NCBI GenBank assembly: GCA_029288475.1
Contig: JARIHA010000115.1
Span: 1 to 5,372, forward strand
DNA from: Candidatus Tayloriibacteriota bacterium
GTDB taxonomy: Bacteria > Patescibacteriota > Minisyncoccia > Phycocordibacterales > JARIHA01
Direction of reading: 5' to 3'
Length of the DNA stretch: 5,372 bases
This document shows, one piece after another, positions 1-5,372 of this stretch. Every line of letters starts with the position of its first letter. The stretch's first letter is position 1. Both the position numbers and the translations under genes were made by a program. The notes below the pieces were generated by a model. That model ran no database searches. It was not told the origin of the DNA and saw only the letters and a list, made by a program, of their open reading frames with translations.

Positions 1-221
1 AAGGGTCACAACATCTTGACAATCTAGTCAAGTTAGGTGTACGATACAGTTCAGACGTACGAATTCCTCCACTGGTTCCGAGTGTTTCGGGGCTGGTACG
101 TACGATTCAGACAGTGCAATTAAACAAGCAGTTCAGAAGAAAAAAGGAAAAGTTAGAGTATGGCAAAGACAATGTTACGGTTTCCTGGAATATCAAGAGC
201 TTCCGGTCAGACTTCCACTGA
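1..221 (+). CDS. Partial C-terminal end of an unrecognised upstream protein
   Basis: A reading frame with its first complete codon at base 3 stays open for 72 codons and stops at TGA 219-221; its start lies beyond the left edge. The translation begins GSQHLDNLVKLGVRYSSDVR, continues through a hydrophobic Pro/Val stretch (IPPLVPSVSGLV), then a basic patch (FRRKKEKLEYGKD), and ends NIKSFRSDFH. The other two forward frames have stops within the first 36 bases, so this is the only frame that can be the tail of an incoming gene. The composition looks protein-like, but I do not recognise a family. It overlaps the next small gene by 62 nt, which is long for such a compact genome. Either both are real and translationally coupled, or one is spurious. 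An open run of this length can arise by chance, so confidence is moderate to low. Confidence 0.4.
   Translation, partial: GSQHLDNLVKLGVRYSSDVRIPPLVPSVSGLVRTIQTVQLNKQFRRKKEKLEYGKDNVTVSWNIKSFRSDFH
15..45 (+). promoter_or_regulatory. Possible sigma70-type promoter with an inverted repeat over the -35 box
   Basis: TTGACA at 16-21 is a perfect -35 hexamer. TACGAT at 40-45 matches four of six -10 positions, with an 18-nt spacer. The -35 lies in a perfect 6-bp inverted repeat, CTTGAC (15-20) and GTCAAG (27-32), separated by 6 nt, which could be an operator. If used, it would transcribe the small gene at 160 with a leader of about 105 nt. The doubt is that these bases may be coding sequence of the incoming upstream gene, which would make the promoter match fortuitous. 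Confidence 0.3.
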
Positions 222-381
222 AACTCAAACTCCTCCGGTTCCCCCGCCTGCGTTTTTGAGTGACCCTGGTGTCGTTTACGTCAATGGCCCAGAGGGAAAA
301 GTTCACACCGAGCCTCGGACGGCCGCGCAAGTGAGAGCAGACAACCAAGCGGAGCGCGAAAAAATGGCTCGCTGGCCCTGA
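160..381 (+). CDS. Small hypothetical protein, 73 aa
   Basis: This is a 73-codon frame from ATG 160 to TGA 379-381, and I do not recognise a family. The N-terminus (MAKTMLRFPGISRASG) is basic and is followed by a Thr/Pro-rich stretch with PPVPPP at about residues 25-30. A middle segment DPGVVYVNGPEGKV could form a short beta hairpin, and the charged end TAAQVRADNQAEREKMARWP is probably helical. There is no signal peptide or membrane segment. A purine-rich AAAAAGGA lies at 141-148, 11 nt before the ATG, giving a plausible ribosome-binding site; ATG 172 is an alternative in-frame start. Codons in the second half are G-rich at first positions, as in real genes. A strong terminator begins 21 nt after the stop, which supports a real transcript end. 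It overlaps the incoming upstream frame by 62 nt, so the true start could be further downstream. Confidence 0.55.
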   Translation: MAKTMLRFPGISRASGQTSTETQTPPVPPPAFLSDPGVVYVNGPEGKVHTEPRTAAQVRADNQAEREKMARWP

Positions 382-402
382 CCTGAGAGTTGGTTTTAAT
401 AA

Positions 403-450
403 AGGGTTCCTCGTATGGCCGAGGGACCCTGTTTTTTTTATTTTTCTTTT
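403..450 (+). terminator. Rho-independent terminator
   Basis: An 11-bp stem pairs AGGGTTCCTCG (403-413) with CGAGGGACCCT (420-430) around the 6-nt loop TATGGC; the only imperfection is one T-G wobble. It is followed by G and a run of eight T at 432-439, then a further T-rich tract to 450. It ends the transcript carrying the 73-aa gene and insulates the operon that starts at 507. The reverse strand lacks a comparable T-run after the stem, so it appears to work in one direction only. Confidence 0.93.
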
Positions 451-470
451 CACCTTTGTTGAGCATTACT

Positions 471-479
471 TTATCCACA
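471..479 (+). promoter_or_regulatory. Single DnaA-box nonamer
   Basis: TTATCCACA exactly matches the classical DnaA-box consensus TTATNCACA. It lies just upstream of the extended -10 box of the translocase operon, where bound protein would touch RNA polymerase. Only one box was seen here, with no AT-rich unwinding region, so this is not an origin. A chance match is possible. Confidence 0.35.
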
Positions 480-483
480 CATT

Positions 484-492
484 TGCTATAAT
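484..492 (+). promoter_or_regulatory. Extended -10 promoter of the translocase operon
   Basis: TGCTATAAT is a perfect TGn-TATAAT extended -10 element. No good -35 is found at the usual distance: TTGAGC at 459-464 would need a 22-nt spacer and TTACTT at 466-471 a 15-nt spacer. Extended -10 promoters often tolerate this. Transcription should begin around 499, only about 8 nt before the ATG at 507. The site lies after the terminator at 403-450 and before a gene cluster with no other apparent promoter. Confidence 0.75.
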
Positions 493-506
493 GATGTCAT
501 AAAAGT

Positions 507-2546
507 ATGGATGAAAATAAAGTAACATATTTCGCTCAGACGGATTCCCGAAATAAGAAGACTCCTTTTGGTATTAGGCGAAAGGATCGGTCAAAGCATA
601 CTTACGTCATTGGAAAGACAGGTATGGGTAAGTCTACCTTGCTTGAAAATATGGCCATTCAGGATATTCAGAACGGTGAGGGTATGGCATTCATAGATCC
701 TCACGGAAAAACAGCCGAGCTTTTGCTCGAGTATATTCCAGAAAATCGTATCAAAGACGTACTTTATTTCGCACCTTTCGATATGGAGTATCCAATTTCT
801 TTCAATGTGATGGAAGATGTAGGTCCTGATAAGCGTCACTTGGTGGCAAACGGCCTGATGAGCACTTTTGAGAAGATCTGGGTTGACGCATGGTCTGCTC
901 GTATGGCCTACATCCTCAACAATACTATTCTCGCACTTTTGGAATTTCCTGGCTCGACGCTCTTGAGCGTCAATAGAATGCTTTCGGATAAAGATTACCG
1001 CAAGAAGGTGGTAGAGAACGTCACTGACCCTTCAGTAAAGTCTTTTTGGATTGATGAGTTTGGAAAGTATACGGAAAAGTTTGCAGCTGAGGCTACCCCT
1101 GCTATTCAGAACAAAGTGGGACAGTTTACCTCAAACCCGCTCATTAGAAACATCATCGGTCAACCGAAATCTACATTTGATATACGAAAGATGATGGATG
1201 AGCGAAAGATTTTAATCGTTAACCTTTCAAAAGGACGAGTGGGAGAAGGAAATGCCAATTTGCTCGGAAGCATGCTCATTACAAAGATCTATCTTGCTGC
1301 AATGTCGCGAGCTGATATTTCAGAAAGTGATCTCAAAAAATTGCCAAACTTCTATCTTTATGTGGACGAGTTTCAGTCTTTTGCGAACAAATCCTTCGCA
1401 GACATTCTTTCAGAGGCGCGAAAGTATAAACTAAATCTGACTATTGCTCATCAGTACATTGAGCAAATGGAAGAAGAGGTGAGAGCGGCCGTTTTCGGTA
1501 ACGTTGGTACGATGATTACTTTCCGCGTCGGTGCGTATGACGCTGAAGTGCTAGAGAAAGAATTTGCTCCGCAATTTACGGCGGAGGATTTGGTGAACCT
1601 TGGCTTTATTCAGATCTATCTTAAGCTCATGATCGATGGGGTAAGTTCCCAACCTTTTTCCGCGACTACTTTGCCACCGATAGCTTTGCCACCAAAAACA
1701 TTCAAGGAACAGATCGTAGACAGTTCCCGAAGTCAGTTTGGCCAGACTCGCGCAAGGGTAGAGGAAGAGATCAAGCTTTGGCATGAATCTTCTCGCACGG
1801 CTCCACCGGTTAAGAAGCCGACTACTCCTCGTGAAATGATGGAGACGATGAGTGCACCTGGTCCAGCTCCAGTAAGCGCTCCTATTGCAGCAACGGCTAG
1901 TTTTTCTGGAGGTATGACGCGAGATGTGAAAGAGAATAGATCATCTCAACAAAATTATCAGGCTCCTTCACAGCATTCAGCACAACCCTTCGTTCGTCCT
2001 CAGGCTTCATTGTCACAACCTTCACAGGTAACACAGCCTCAGCAAACGCGTCCTGTTCATTCTTCCTCTTCTCATGTTCCAAATCAGAATACTTCTTCAT
2101 CTTTTAAGGCGCCATCCGGTTCTGGCGGTTCCGGTTCAGTTATCCAGCCTATTCAGCAGGCGGTAAAACCTATTTCTCTTAATGATCTTAAGTCGCCAGC
2201 AACTATAAATCCGCTCAATTCTGAAAAGTCTAAAAAAGAGAGATCAGCTGAGAATGTGTCCGCACTTAAGGAAGCATTGGCTGCCGTGATGAAAACTTCT
2301 CCTAATTCATCAAATAATCAAAGTCAGTCTGAATCCAAATCCGCGCAAGCCGCAAAACCAATTTCTGCTTCATCTTCTCCTACATCCGCTGTACCAAATG
2401 ACGAAGTAAAAAAGTCTGCCCCTAATTCCACTCCCAATGAGGCCAAAAGTCCCGGGCCCGCTCCGAATGGAACGGAACGGCCGAGGCTCTCGGAAGTTCC
2501 GAGGGAAGTTCTGGAAAAATTACTAGAGGTTTCTAAAGAAGAATAA
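507..2546 (+). CDS. Type IV secretion-like DNA-translocase ATPase (TraD/VirD4/HerA superfamily), soluble form with disordered tail
   Basis: This 679-aa protein has a P-loop ATPase core and a long low-complexity tail. Walker A is GKTGMGKST at residues 36-44, IDPHG follows at 64-68, Walker B is YLYVDEFQ at 283-290 (D287, E288), and a TIAHQY sensor-like motif lies at 312-317. Together these are typical of HerA/VirD4/TraD DNA-pumping ATPases, which form hexamers and feed DNA through a membrane channel. Unlike classical VirD4 or TraD it has no N-terminal membrane helices: Walker A begins only 36 residues in. Residues from about 430 to 655 are Pro/Ser/Gln/Ala-rich and probably disordered, broken by likely helices at about 581-596 and 660-679. 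No Cys residue occurs. The start at ATG 507 has no Shine-Dalgarno sequence and lies about 8 nt from the predicted transcription start. It is the first gene of the operon. The family call is firm; the substrate and channel partner are unknown, and HerA-like DNA processing is an alternative role. Confidence 0.92.
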   Translation: MDENKVTYFAQTDSRNKKTPFGIRRKDRSKHTYVIGKTGMGKSTLLENMAIQDIQNGEGMAFIDPHGKTAELLLEYIPENRIKDVLYFAPFDMEYPISFNVMEDVGPDKRHLVANGLMSTFEKIWVDAWSARMAYILNNTILALLEFPGSTLLSVNRMLSDKDYRKKVVENVTDPSVKSFWIDEFGKYTEKFAAEATPAIQNKVGQFTSNPLIRNIIGQPKSTFDIRKMMDERKILIVNLSKGRVGEGNANLLGSMLITKIYLAAMSRADISESDLKKLPNFYLYVDEFQSFANKSFADILSEARKYKLNLTIAHQYIEQMEEEVRAAVFGNVGTMITFRVGAYDAEVLEKEFAPQFTAEDLVNLGFIQIYLKLMIDGVSSQPFSATTLPPIALPPKTFKEQIVDSSRSQFGQTRARVEEEIKLWHESSRTAPPVKKPTTPREMMETMSAPGPAPVSAPIAATASFSGGMTRDVKENRSSQQNYQAPSQHSAQPFVRPQASLSQPSQVTQPQQTRPVHSSSSHVPNQNTSSSFKAPSGSGGSGSVIQPIQQAVKPISLNDLKSPATINPLNSEKSKKERSAENVSALKEALAAVMKTSPNSSNNQSQSESKSAQAAKPISASSSPTSAVPNDEVKKSAPNSTPNEAKSPGPAPNGTERPRLSEVPREVLEKLLEVSKEE

Positions 2547-2547
2547 C

Positions 2548-4056
2548 ATGAGAAAATTAACCATAATTCTCATGTTTTTCTTTTTTATGCCTGTCTTGGC
2601 GCATGCACAGCTTCAACTTTCTGAAGTGATGTACGACAGTCCGGGCACTGATACCGGTAGAGAATGGGTTGAGGTATATAACTCTACCGTGCAAGACGTG
2701 GATCTTTCTGATTGGACTTTTTTTCAAGGTGGCACAAATCATAAAATAAGTTCACTTGCTTCCAGTACTCCCGCAGTATTAAAAGGAAGTAGTTATGCAA
2801 TTATCGCGAGTGATAGCAGTAAATTCTTTATTGACTGGCCTCATTATACGGGTATTATTTTTCACAGTGCTTTTTCGTTGAAAAATACAGGAGAAACTAT
2901 TTCTCTCAGTAATAAAGGTCAGCAAGTAGATCAGTATACAATTGATCCAGCAATAGGCGCTCAAGGAGACGGCAATTCCTTACAGAAGCTCAATGGCCTC
3001 TGGGTAGGCGCCGCACCTACTCCTGGCGCGGCGAATAGGGTAAGCCAAGGAGCAGTTCAAAATCCGAATCCTGAATCATCGGGAACTGATCCTTCGCCGA
3101 GCACCACTAATAATCCTGTGGTGGCAGCTTCAACGGCTGAAACTCAAACATCATCTAATGGGACCAGTATTGTGTTCAAGCAATATCCAGTTGATCCTCA
3201 AATATTTTGTACTATGTCAGTTTCAAATAGTCCGGTAGTCGGAGTTGCAGTAAAGTTTTCGGGAGAATCGTGGGGGCTTCAAAAAGAGCCATTGGCAAAT
3301 GCTAGATATATTTGGAATTTCGGTGATGGTTCAACAGCAGAAGGGAAAAGCGCCTTTCATACGTATCGAGAGGAAGGAACCTATTTCGCTGTCTTGAGTG
3401 TCGGTGCGGGTGAATATTCAGCATCAAGTAATCTAAAAATTGATATAGTAAAGCCGCAGATTGAAATTAGTAAAGTTCTTGTGGGGGAAGCAGGTTTTGT
3501 AGAAGTAAAAAATGGCTCTTCTCAGGATATTGATATTTCAGGCTTTTCACTGCGCTCAGGCGGCAATTCTTTTTATTTCCCCTTATCGAGTGTAGTTGTC
3601 GCAGGGCAATCTTTGCGTTTTTATCAGGAGACGTTGGGATTTAAGCCAATAAGTCAGGTTACTCTATTTTATCCTAACGGCGTTCAATTGGATGCTTACT
3701 CAGAGGGTCAAAATGAAAATCTGGGGGTAAAAGTAATAAATGATCCTGAAACAATTACAGCAAGCACAACAAATACCATAAGGGTCAGTAAGCAATCAAA
3801 AACAAAAACAACAAAAGTTGCACTGTCTTCTAAGTCAAAAAATATAGTGAAGTCAAATTCTATAGGGGAGCAAAGCGACAAGCCGGAAGATGCACTTTCT
3901 ACCAGTTCTTCTTCGGCGGAATTAGTGCTCAACGAGGCGGCGGCAATTGAAGCGAACCAGACTGGTTGGAATCATTTGCCATGGCCGTTTATTGTCGGAG
4001 GTGTGCTTATTGTCCTGATCATTTCACTTCTCTACTGGAAAAGAAGCCAGTTTTAG
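2548..4056 (+). CDS. Secreted, membrane-anchored lamin-tail-domain / PKD surface protein
   Basis: This 502-aa protein begins with a signal peptide (MRKLTIILMFFFFMPVLAHA, probable cleavage after A20). A lamin-tail domain spans about 21-164, shown by LQLSEVMYDS, EWVEVYN, LSDWTF and the closing GLWVGAAPTPGAANR. After a Ser/Thr/Pro linker, a PKD domain lies at about 215-301 with WNFGDGS (256-262) and HTYREEGTYF (271-280). A second, weaker LTD-like domain follows at about 303-385 (FVEVKNGSSQDIDISGFSL). Residues about 400-470 form a Ser/Thr/Lys-rich stalk, then a membrane helix at about 479-497 and a short WKRSQF end. The expected topology is type I, with the domains outside and the C-terminus inside. 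LTD and PKD folds are binding modules, so adhesion or ligand capture is likely; no catalytic motif is seen. The ATG comes 1 nt after the translocase stop without a clear Shine-Dalgarno, suggesting translational coupling. The ligand is unknown. Confidence 0.88.
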   Translation: MRKLTIILMFFFFMPVLAHAQLQLSEVMYDSPGTDTGREWVEVYNSTVQDVDLSDWTFFQGGTNHKISSLASSTPAVLKGSSYAIIASDSSKFFIDWPHYTGIIFHSAFSLKNTGETISLSNKGQQVDQYTIDPAIGAQGDGNSLQKLNGLWVGAAPTPGAANRVSQGAVQNPNPESSGTDPSPSTTNNPVVAASTAETQTSSNGTSIVFKQYPVDPQIFCTMSVSNSPVVGVAVKFSGESWGLQKEPLANARYIWNFGDGSTAEGKSAFHTYREEGTYFAVLSVGAGEYSASSNLKIDIVKPQIEISKVLVGEAGFVEVKNGSSQDIDISGFSLRSGGNSFYFPLSSVVVAGQSLRFYQETLGFKPISQVTLFYPNGVQLDAYSEGQNENLGVKVINDPETITASTTNTIRVSKQSKTKTTKVALSSKSKNIVKSNSIGEQSDKPEDALSTSSSSAELVLNEAAAIEANQTGWNHLPWPFIVGGVLIVLIISLLYWKRSQF

Positions 4057-4062
4057 AATACT

Positions 4063-5268
4063 ATGAAGGGAATGAAACGAATACTTATTTTTTCTCTGGC
4101 GTATTATCCTCGCTTTGTTGGTGGAGCGGAGGTTGCTATTAAGGAAATTACCGATCGTATTCCAGCTCAGGATATTGAGTTTGATATGATCACCTTGCGC
4201 TTTGATCGAAACCTGCCAATCACTGAAAAAATAGGAAATGTTACCATCCATCGCATTGGCTTCTCAAAGATAAATCCAAGCGATGATGATCTTCTCCGGT
4301 TTCCTCTTTATCTCGCGAAAGTTTTTTATGCCCCATTGGCATTTTGGAAAGCTGTTCGTCTCGATAGAAAAAGGAGATACGATGCGTTGTGGTCTATGAT
4401 GTCTTATATGGGTTTTCCTGCACTTTTTTTCATTAAGCTTTATCGAAAGATTCCTTTTGTCTTAAGTCTTCAGGAAGGCGACTCTCTTGATCAGGTTGTT
4501 GGAAGAAAAAGGATACGATCGGTCTCTGGGCTGTATCGTTCGGTCTTTAAAAAGGCCACGGTAGTACAAACCATTTCTCGATACCTTGCGGATTTTGCCG
4601 AAAAGATGGGGCACGCAAAAGATGTTGAGGTGGTACCAAATGGCGTGGATCTCGACATTTTCTCACAACGGCTTACCGATACAGAGTCCTTTGCCCTCAA
4701 ATCCAAGCTTAATAAAAAATATACTGATACATTTCTCATTACTACTTCACGACTTGTACCAAAAAATGCAGTCAATGACATCATCATGGCACTGACTTAT
4801 CTTCCTGTTGAAGTTAAGCTTCTCATTCTTGGCAATGGTTTTCAGGAAAACGAACTCAAAGAACTTGTTTTGAAGGAAGGATTGCAGGACAGGGTGCATT
4901 TCTTGGGATATGTACCGTACAAGAATATCCCCCCGTATTTAAATGTTTCAGATATTTTTATTCGTCCCTCTCTTTCAGAGGGTTTTGGTAATTCTTTTGT
5001 GGAGGCCATGGCTGCGGAAATTCCGGTCATCGCTACTCCTGTCGGAGGTATTGTGGACTTTCTGTACGACAAGAAGACGGGTCTTTTTTGCAATGTTCAT
5101 GATCCAAAAAGCATTGCAAAGGCGGTAGAAAAGATTTTGTCTAATTTTGATCTGAGAAATACGCTGGTTTTGAATGCGAAGAAGATGGTGGGCGAGCGTT
5201 ATAGTTGGGACCTTGTTGCCCAAAAAATGCGCGAGAACGTGTTTGATAAAGTACTCAAAGAGCGATAG
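4063..5268 (+). CDS. GT-B glycosyltransferase, family 4 type
   Basis: This 401-aa protein would transfer a sugar from a nucleotide-sugar donor to a cell-surface glycan or lipid acceptor on the inner face of the membrane. The N-terminal half holds the glycine-rich loop YYPRFVGGAEVA (14-25) and two hydrophobic stretches (about 80-98 and 115-135) that could rest on the membrane. The donor-binding half has VPNGVD at 191-196, TSRLVPKN at 228-235 (R230 and K234 are the usual diphosphate-contacting pair), and the retaining-enzyme E-x7-E motif in SEGFGNSFVEA (E306, E314), followed by ATPVGGI (324-330). Length is normal for the family. It starts 6 nt after the preceding stop, with no clear Shine-Dalgarno; ATG 4072, giving MKRILIF, is an equally good start. 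Sugar and acceptor cannot be read from the sequence. A second glycosyltransferase follows directly, suggesting a glycan-assembly set. Confidence 0.92.
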   Translation: MKGMKRILIFSLAYYPRFVGGAEVAIKEITDRIPAQDIEFDMITLRFDRNLPITEKIGNVTIHRIGFSKINPSDDDLLRFPLYLAKVFYAPLAFWKAVRLDRKRRYDALWSMMSYMGFPALFFIKLYRKIPFVLSLQEGDSLDQVVGRKRIRSVSGLYRSVFKKATVVQTISRYLADFAEKMGHAKDVEVVPNGVDLDIFSQRLTDTESFALKSKLNKKYTDTFLITTSRLVPKNAVNDIIMALTYLPVEVKLLILGNGFQENELKELVLKEGLQDRVHFLGYVPYKNIPPYLNVSDIFIRPSLSEGFGNSFVEAMAAEIPVIATPVGGIVDFLYDKKTGLFCNVHDPKSIAKAVEKILSNFDLRNTLVLNAKKMVGERYSWDLVAQKMRENVFDKVLKER

Positions 5269-5280
5269 AATAAGCCAATT

Positions 5281-5372
5281 ATGAAGCTGTTTATTGCGAC
5301 AGGTATCTATCCGCCCGATATTGGCGGTCCGGCGACGTATTCGAAGCTTCTTTTTGATGAATTGCCAAAGCG
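5281..5372 (+). CDS. Glycosyltransferase, partial N-terminus
   Basis: ATG 5281 opens a frame that runs off the right edge after 30 complete codons. The translation, MKLFIATGIYPPDIGGPATY and onward, is the classic first beta strand and glycine-rich loop (YPPDIGGPATY) of GT-B family 4 glycosyltransferases. It starts 12 nt after the preceding glycosyltransferase stop, on the same strand and probably in the same operon. No clear Shine-Dalgarno is seen. It differs from the upstream enzyme at the same positions (YPPDIGGPA versus YYPRFVGGA), so it is a paralogue rather than a recent duplicate. Specificity cannot be told from this fragment. Confidence 0.85.
   Translation, partial: MKLFIATGIYPPDIGGPATYSKLLFDELPK

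Noticed and set aside
61..104. Possible tRNA or tmRNA-like piece (GGTTCCGAGTGTTTCGGGGC)
   Set aside because: It allows only a 6-pair hairpin with wobble ends. No acceptor stem, anticodon arm or CCA-type 3' end can be built around it.
37..123. Short frame from GTG 37 to TAA 121-123
   Set aside because: Only 28 codons, no ribosome-binding site, an aromatic/Arg-rich translation with no protein-like pattern, and it competes with the longer open frame 3.
193..478. Two reverse-strand open frames (193-453 and 281-478)
   Set aside because: Both run through the strong forward terminator and the GC-rich 73-aa gene, have Arg/Lys-heavy shadow-like translations and no ribosome-binding site.
491..502. 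Mini frame ATG ATG TCA TAA just before the translocase gene
   Set aside because: Its ATG lies inside the -10 box and upstream of the predicted transcription start, so it is unlikely to be in the mRNA.
451..506. Replication origin
   Set aside because: Only one DnaA box, no AT-rich unwinding element, no dnaA or dnaN nearby, and only about 55 nt of intergenic space.
4371..4399. Strong Shine-Dalgarno AAGGAG followed at 5 nt by ATG inside the glycosyltransferase gene
   Set aside because: The ATG is out of frame and opens only five codons (MRCGL, then TGA). It is probably a chance result of coding for Lys-Arg-Arg-Tyr-Asp.
4491..5223. Reverse-strand frames within the glycosyltransferase gene
   Set aside because: Shadows of a well-supported family 4 glycosyltransferase whose motifs continue in frame across the whole stretch.
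507..5268. Alternative genetic code (TGA as Gly), as in some Patescibacteria
   Set aside because: No in-frame TGA interrupts any of the three complete large genes, Gly is encoded by normal GGN codons, and the small gene uses TGA as a stop just before a terminator.

Overview
The window looks like part of a small-genome Patescibacteria (Candidate Phyla Radiation) chromosome, most likely a Parcubacteria-type lineage. The reasons are a soluble TraD/VirD4-like DNA-translocase ATPase with a long Pro/Ser/Gln-rich tail, a secreted lamin-tail-domain surface protein, tightly packed glycosyltransferases, weak or absent Shine-Dalgarno sequences, and ordinary use of TGA as a stop. This placement is inferred from protein types and layout; no marker gene is present.

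Left part (1-450). An unannotated reading frame enters from the left edge and ends at 221. It overlaps a small 73-codon gene at 160-381. A strong Rho-independent terminator at 403-450 closes this unit. The region also holds a possible promoter with an inverted repeat (15-45) and short repeated words, but no recognisable RNA gene.

Middle and right part (451-5372). A short intergenic region carries a perfect extended -10 box (TGCTATAAT) and a consensus DnaA-box nonamer. It appears to launch a co-directional operon that runs off the right edge: a 679-aa DNA-pumping ATPase, a 502-aa surface protein (signal peptide, LTD, PKD, LTD-like domain, basic Ser/Thr/Lys stalk, C-terminal membrane anchor), a 401-aa GT-B glycosyltransferase, and the first 30 codons of a second glycosyltransferase. 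Gaps between genes are 1, 6 and 12 nt, with no terminator between them.

How they might work together. The ATPase would act at the inner face of the membrane on DNA or DNA-protein substrates. The anchored LTD/PKD protein would act outside the membrane, and the glycosyltransferases would build cell-surface glycans. A cell-envelope or DNA-exchange module is a reasonable reading, but it is inferred from co-location only. No relaxase, VirB4-type ATPase, pilin or channel protein is visible here. I see no CRISPR array, insertion sequence, tRNA or rRNA. The most interesting points are the near-leaderless promoter with its DnaA box, the coupling of the translocase to an anchored LTD/PKD protein, and the overlapping frames at the left edge.
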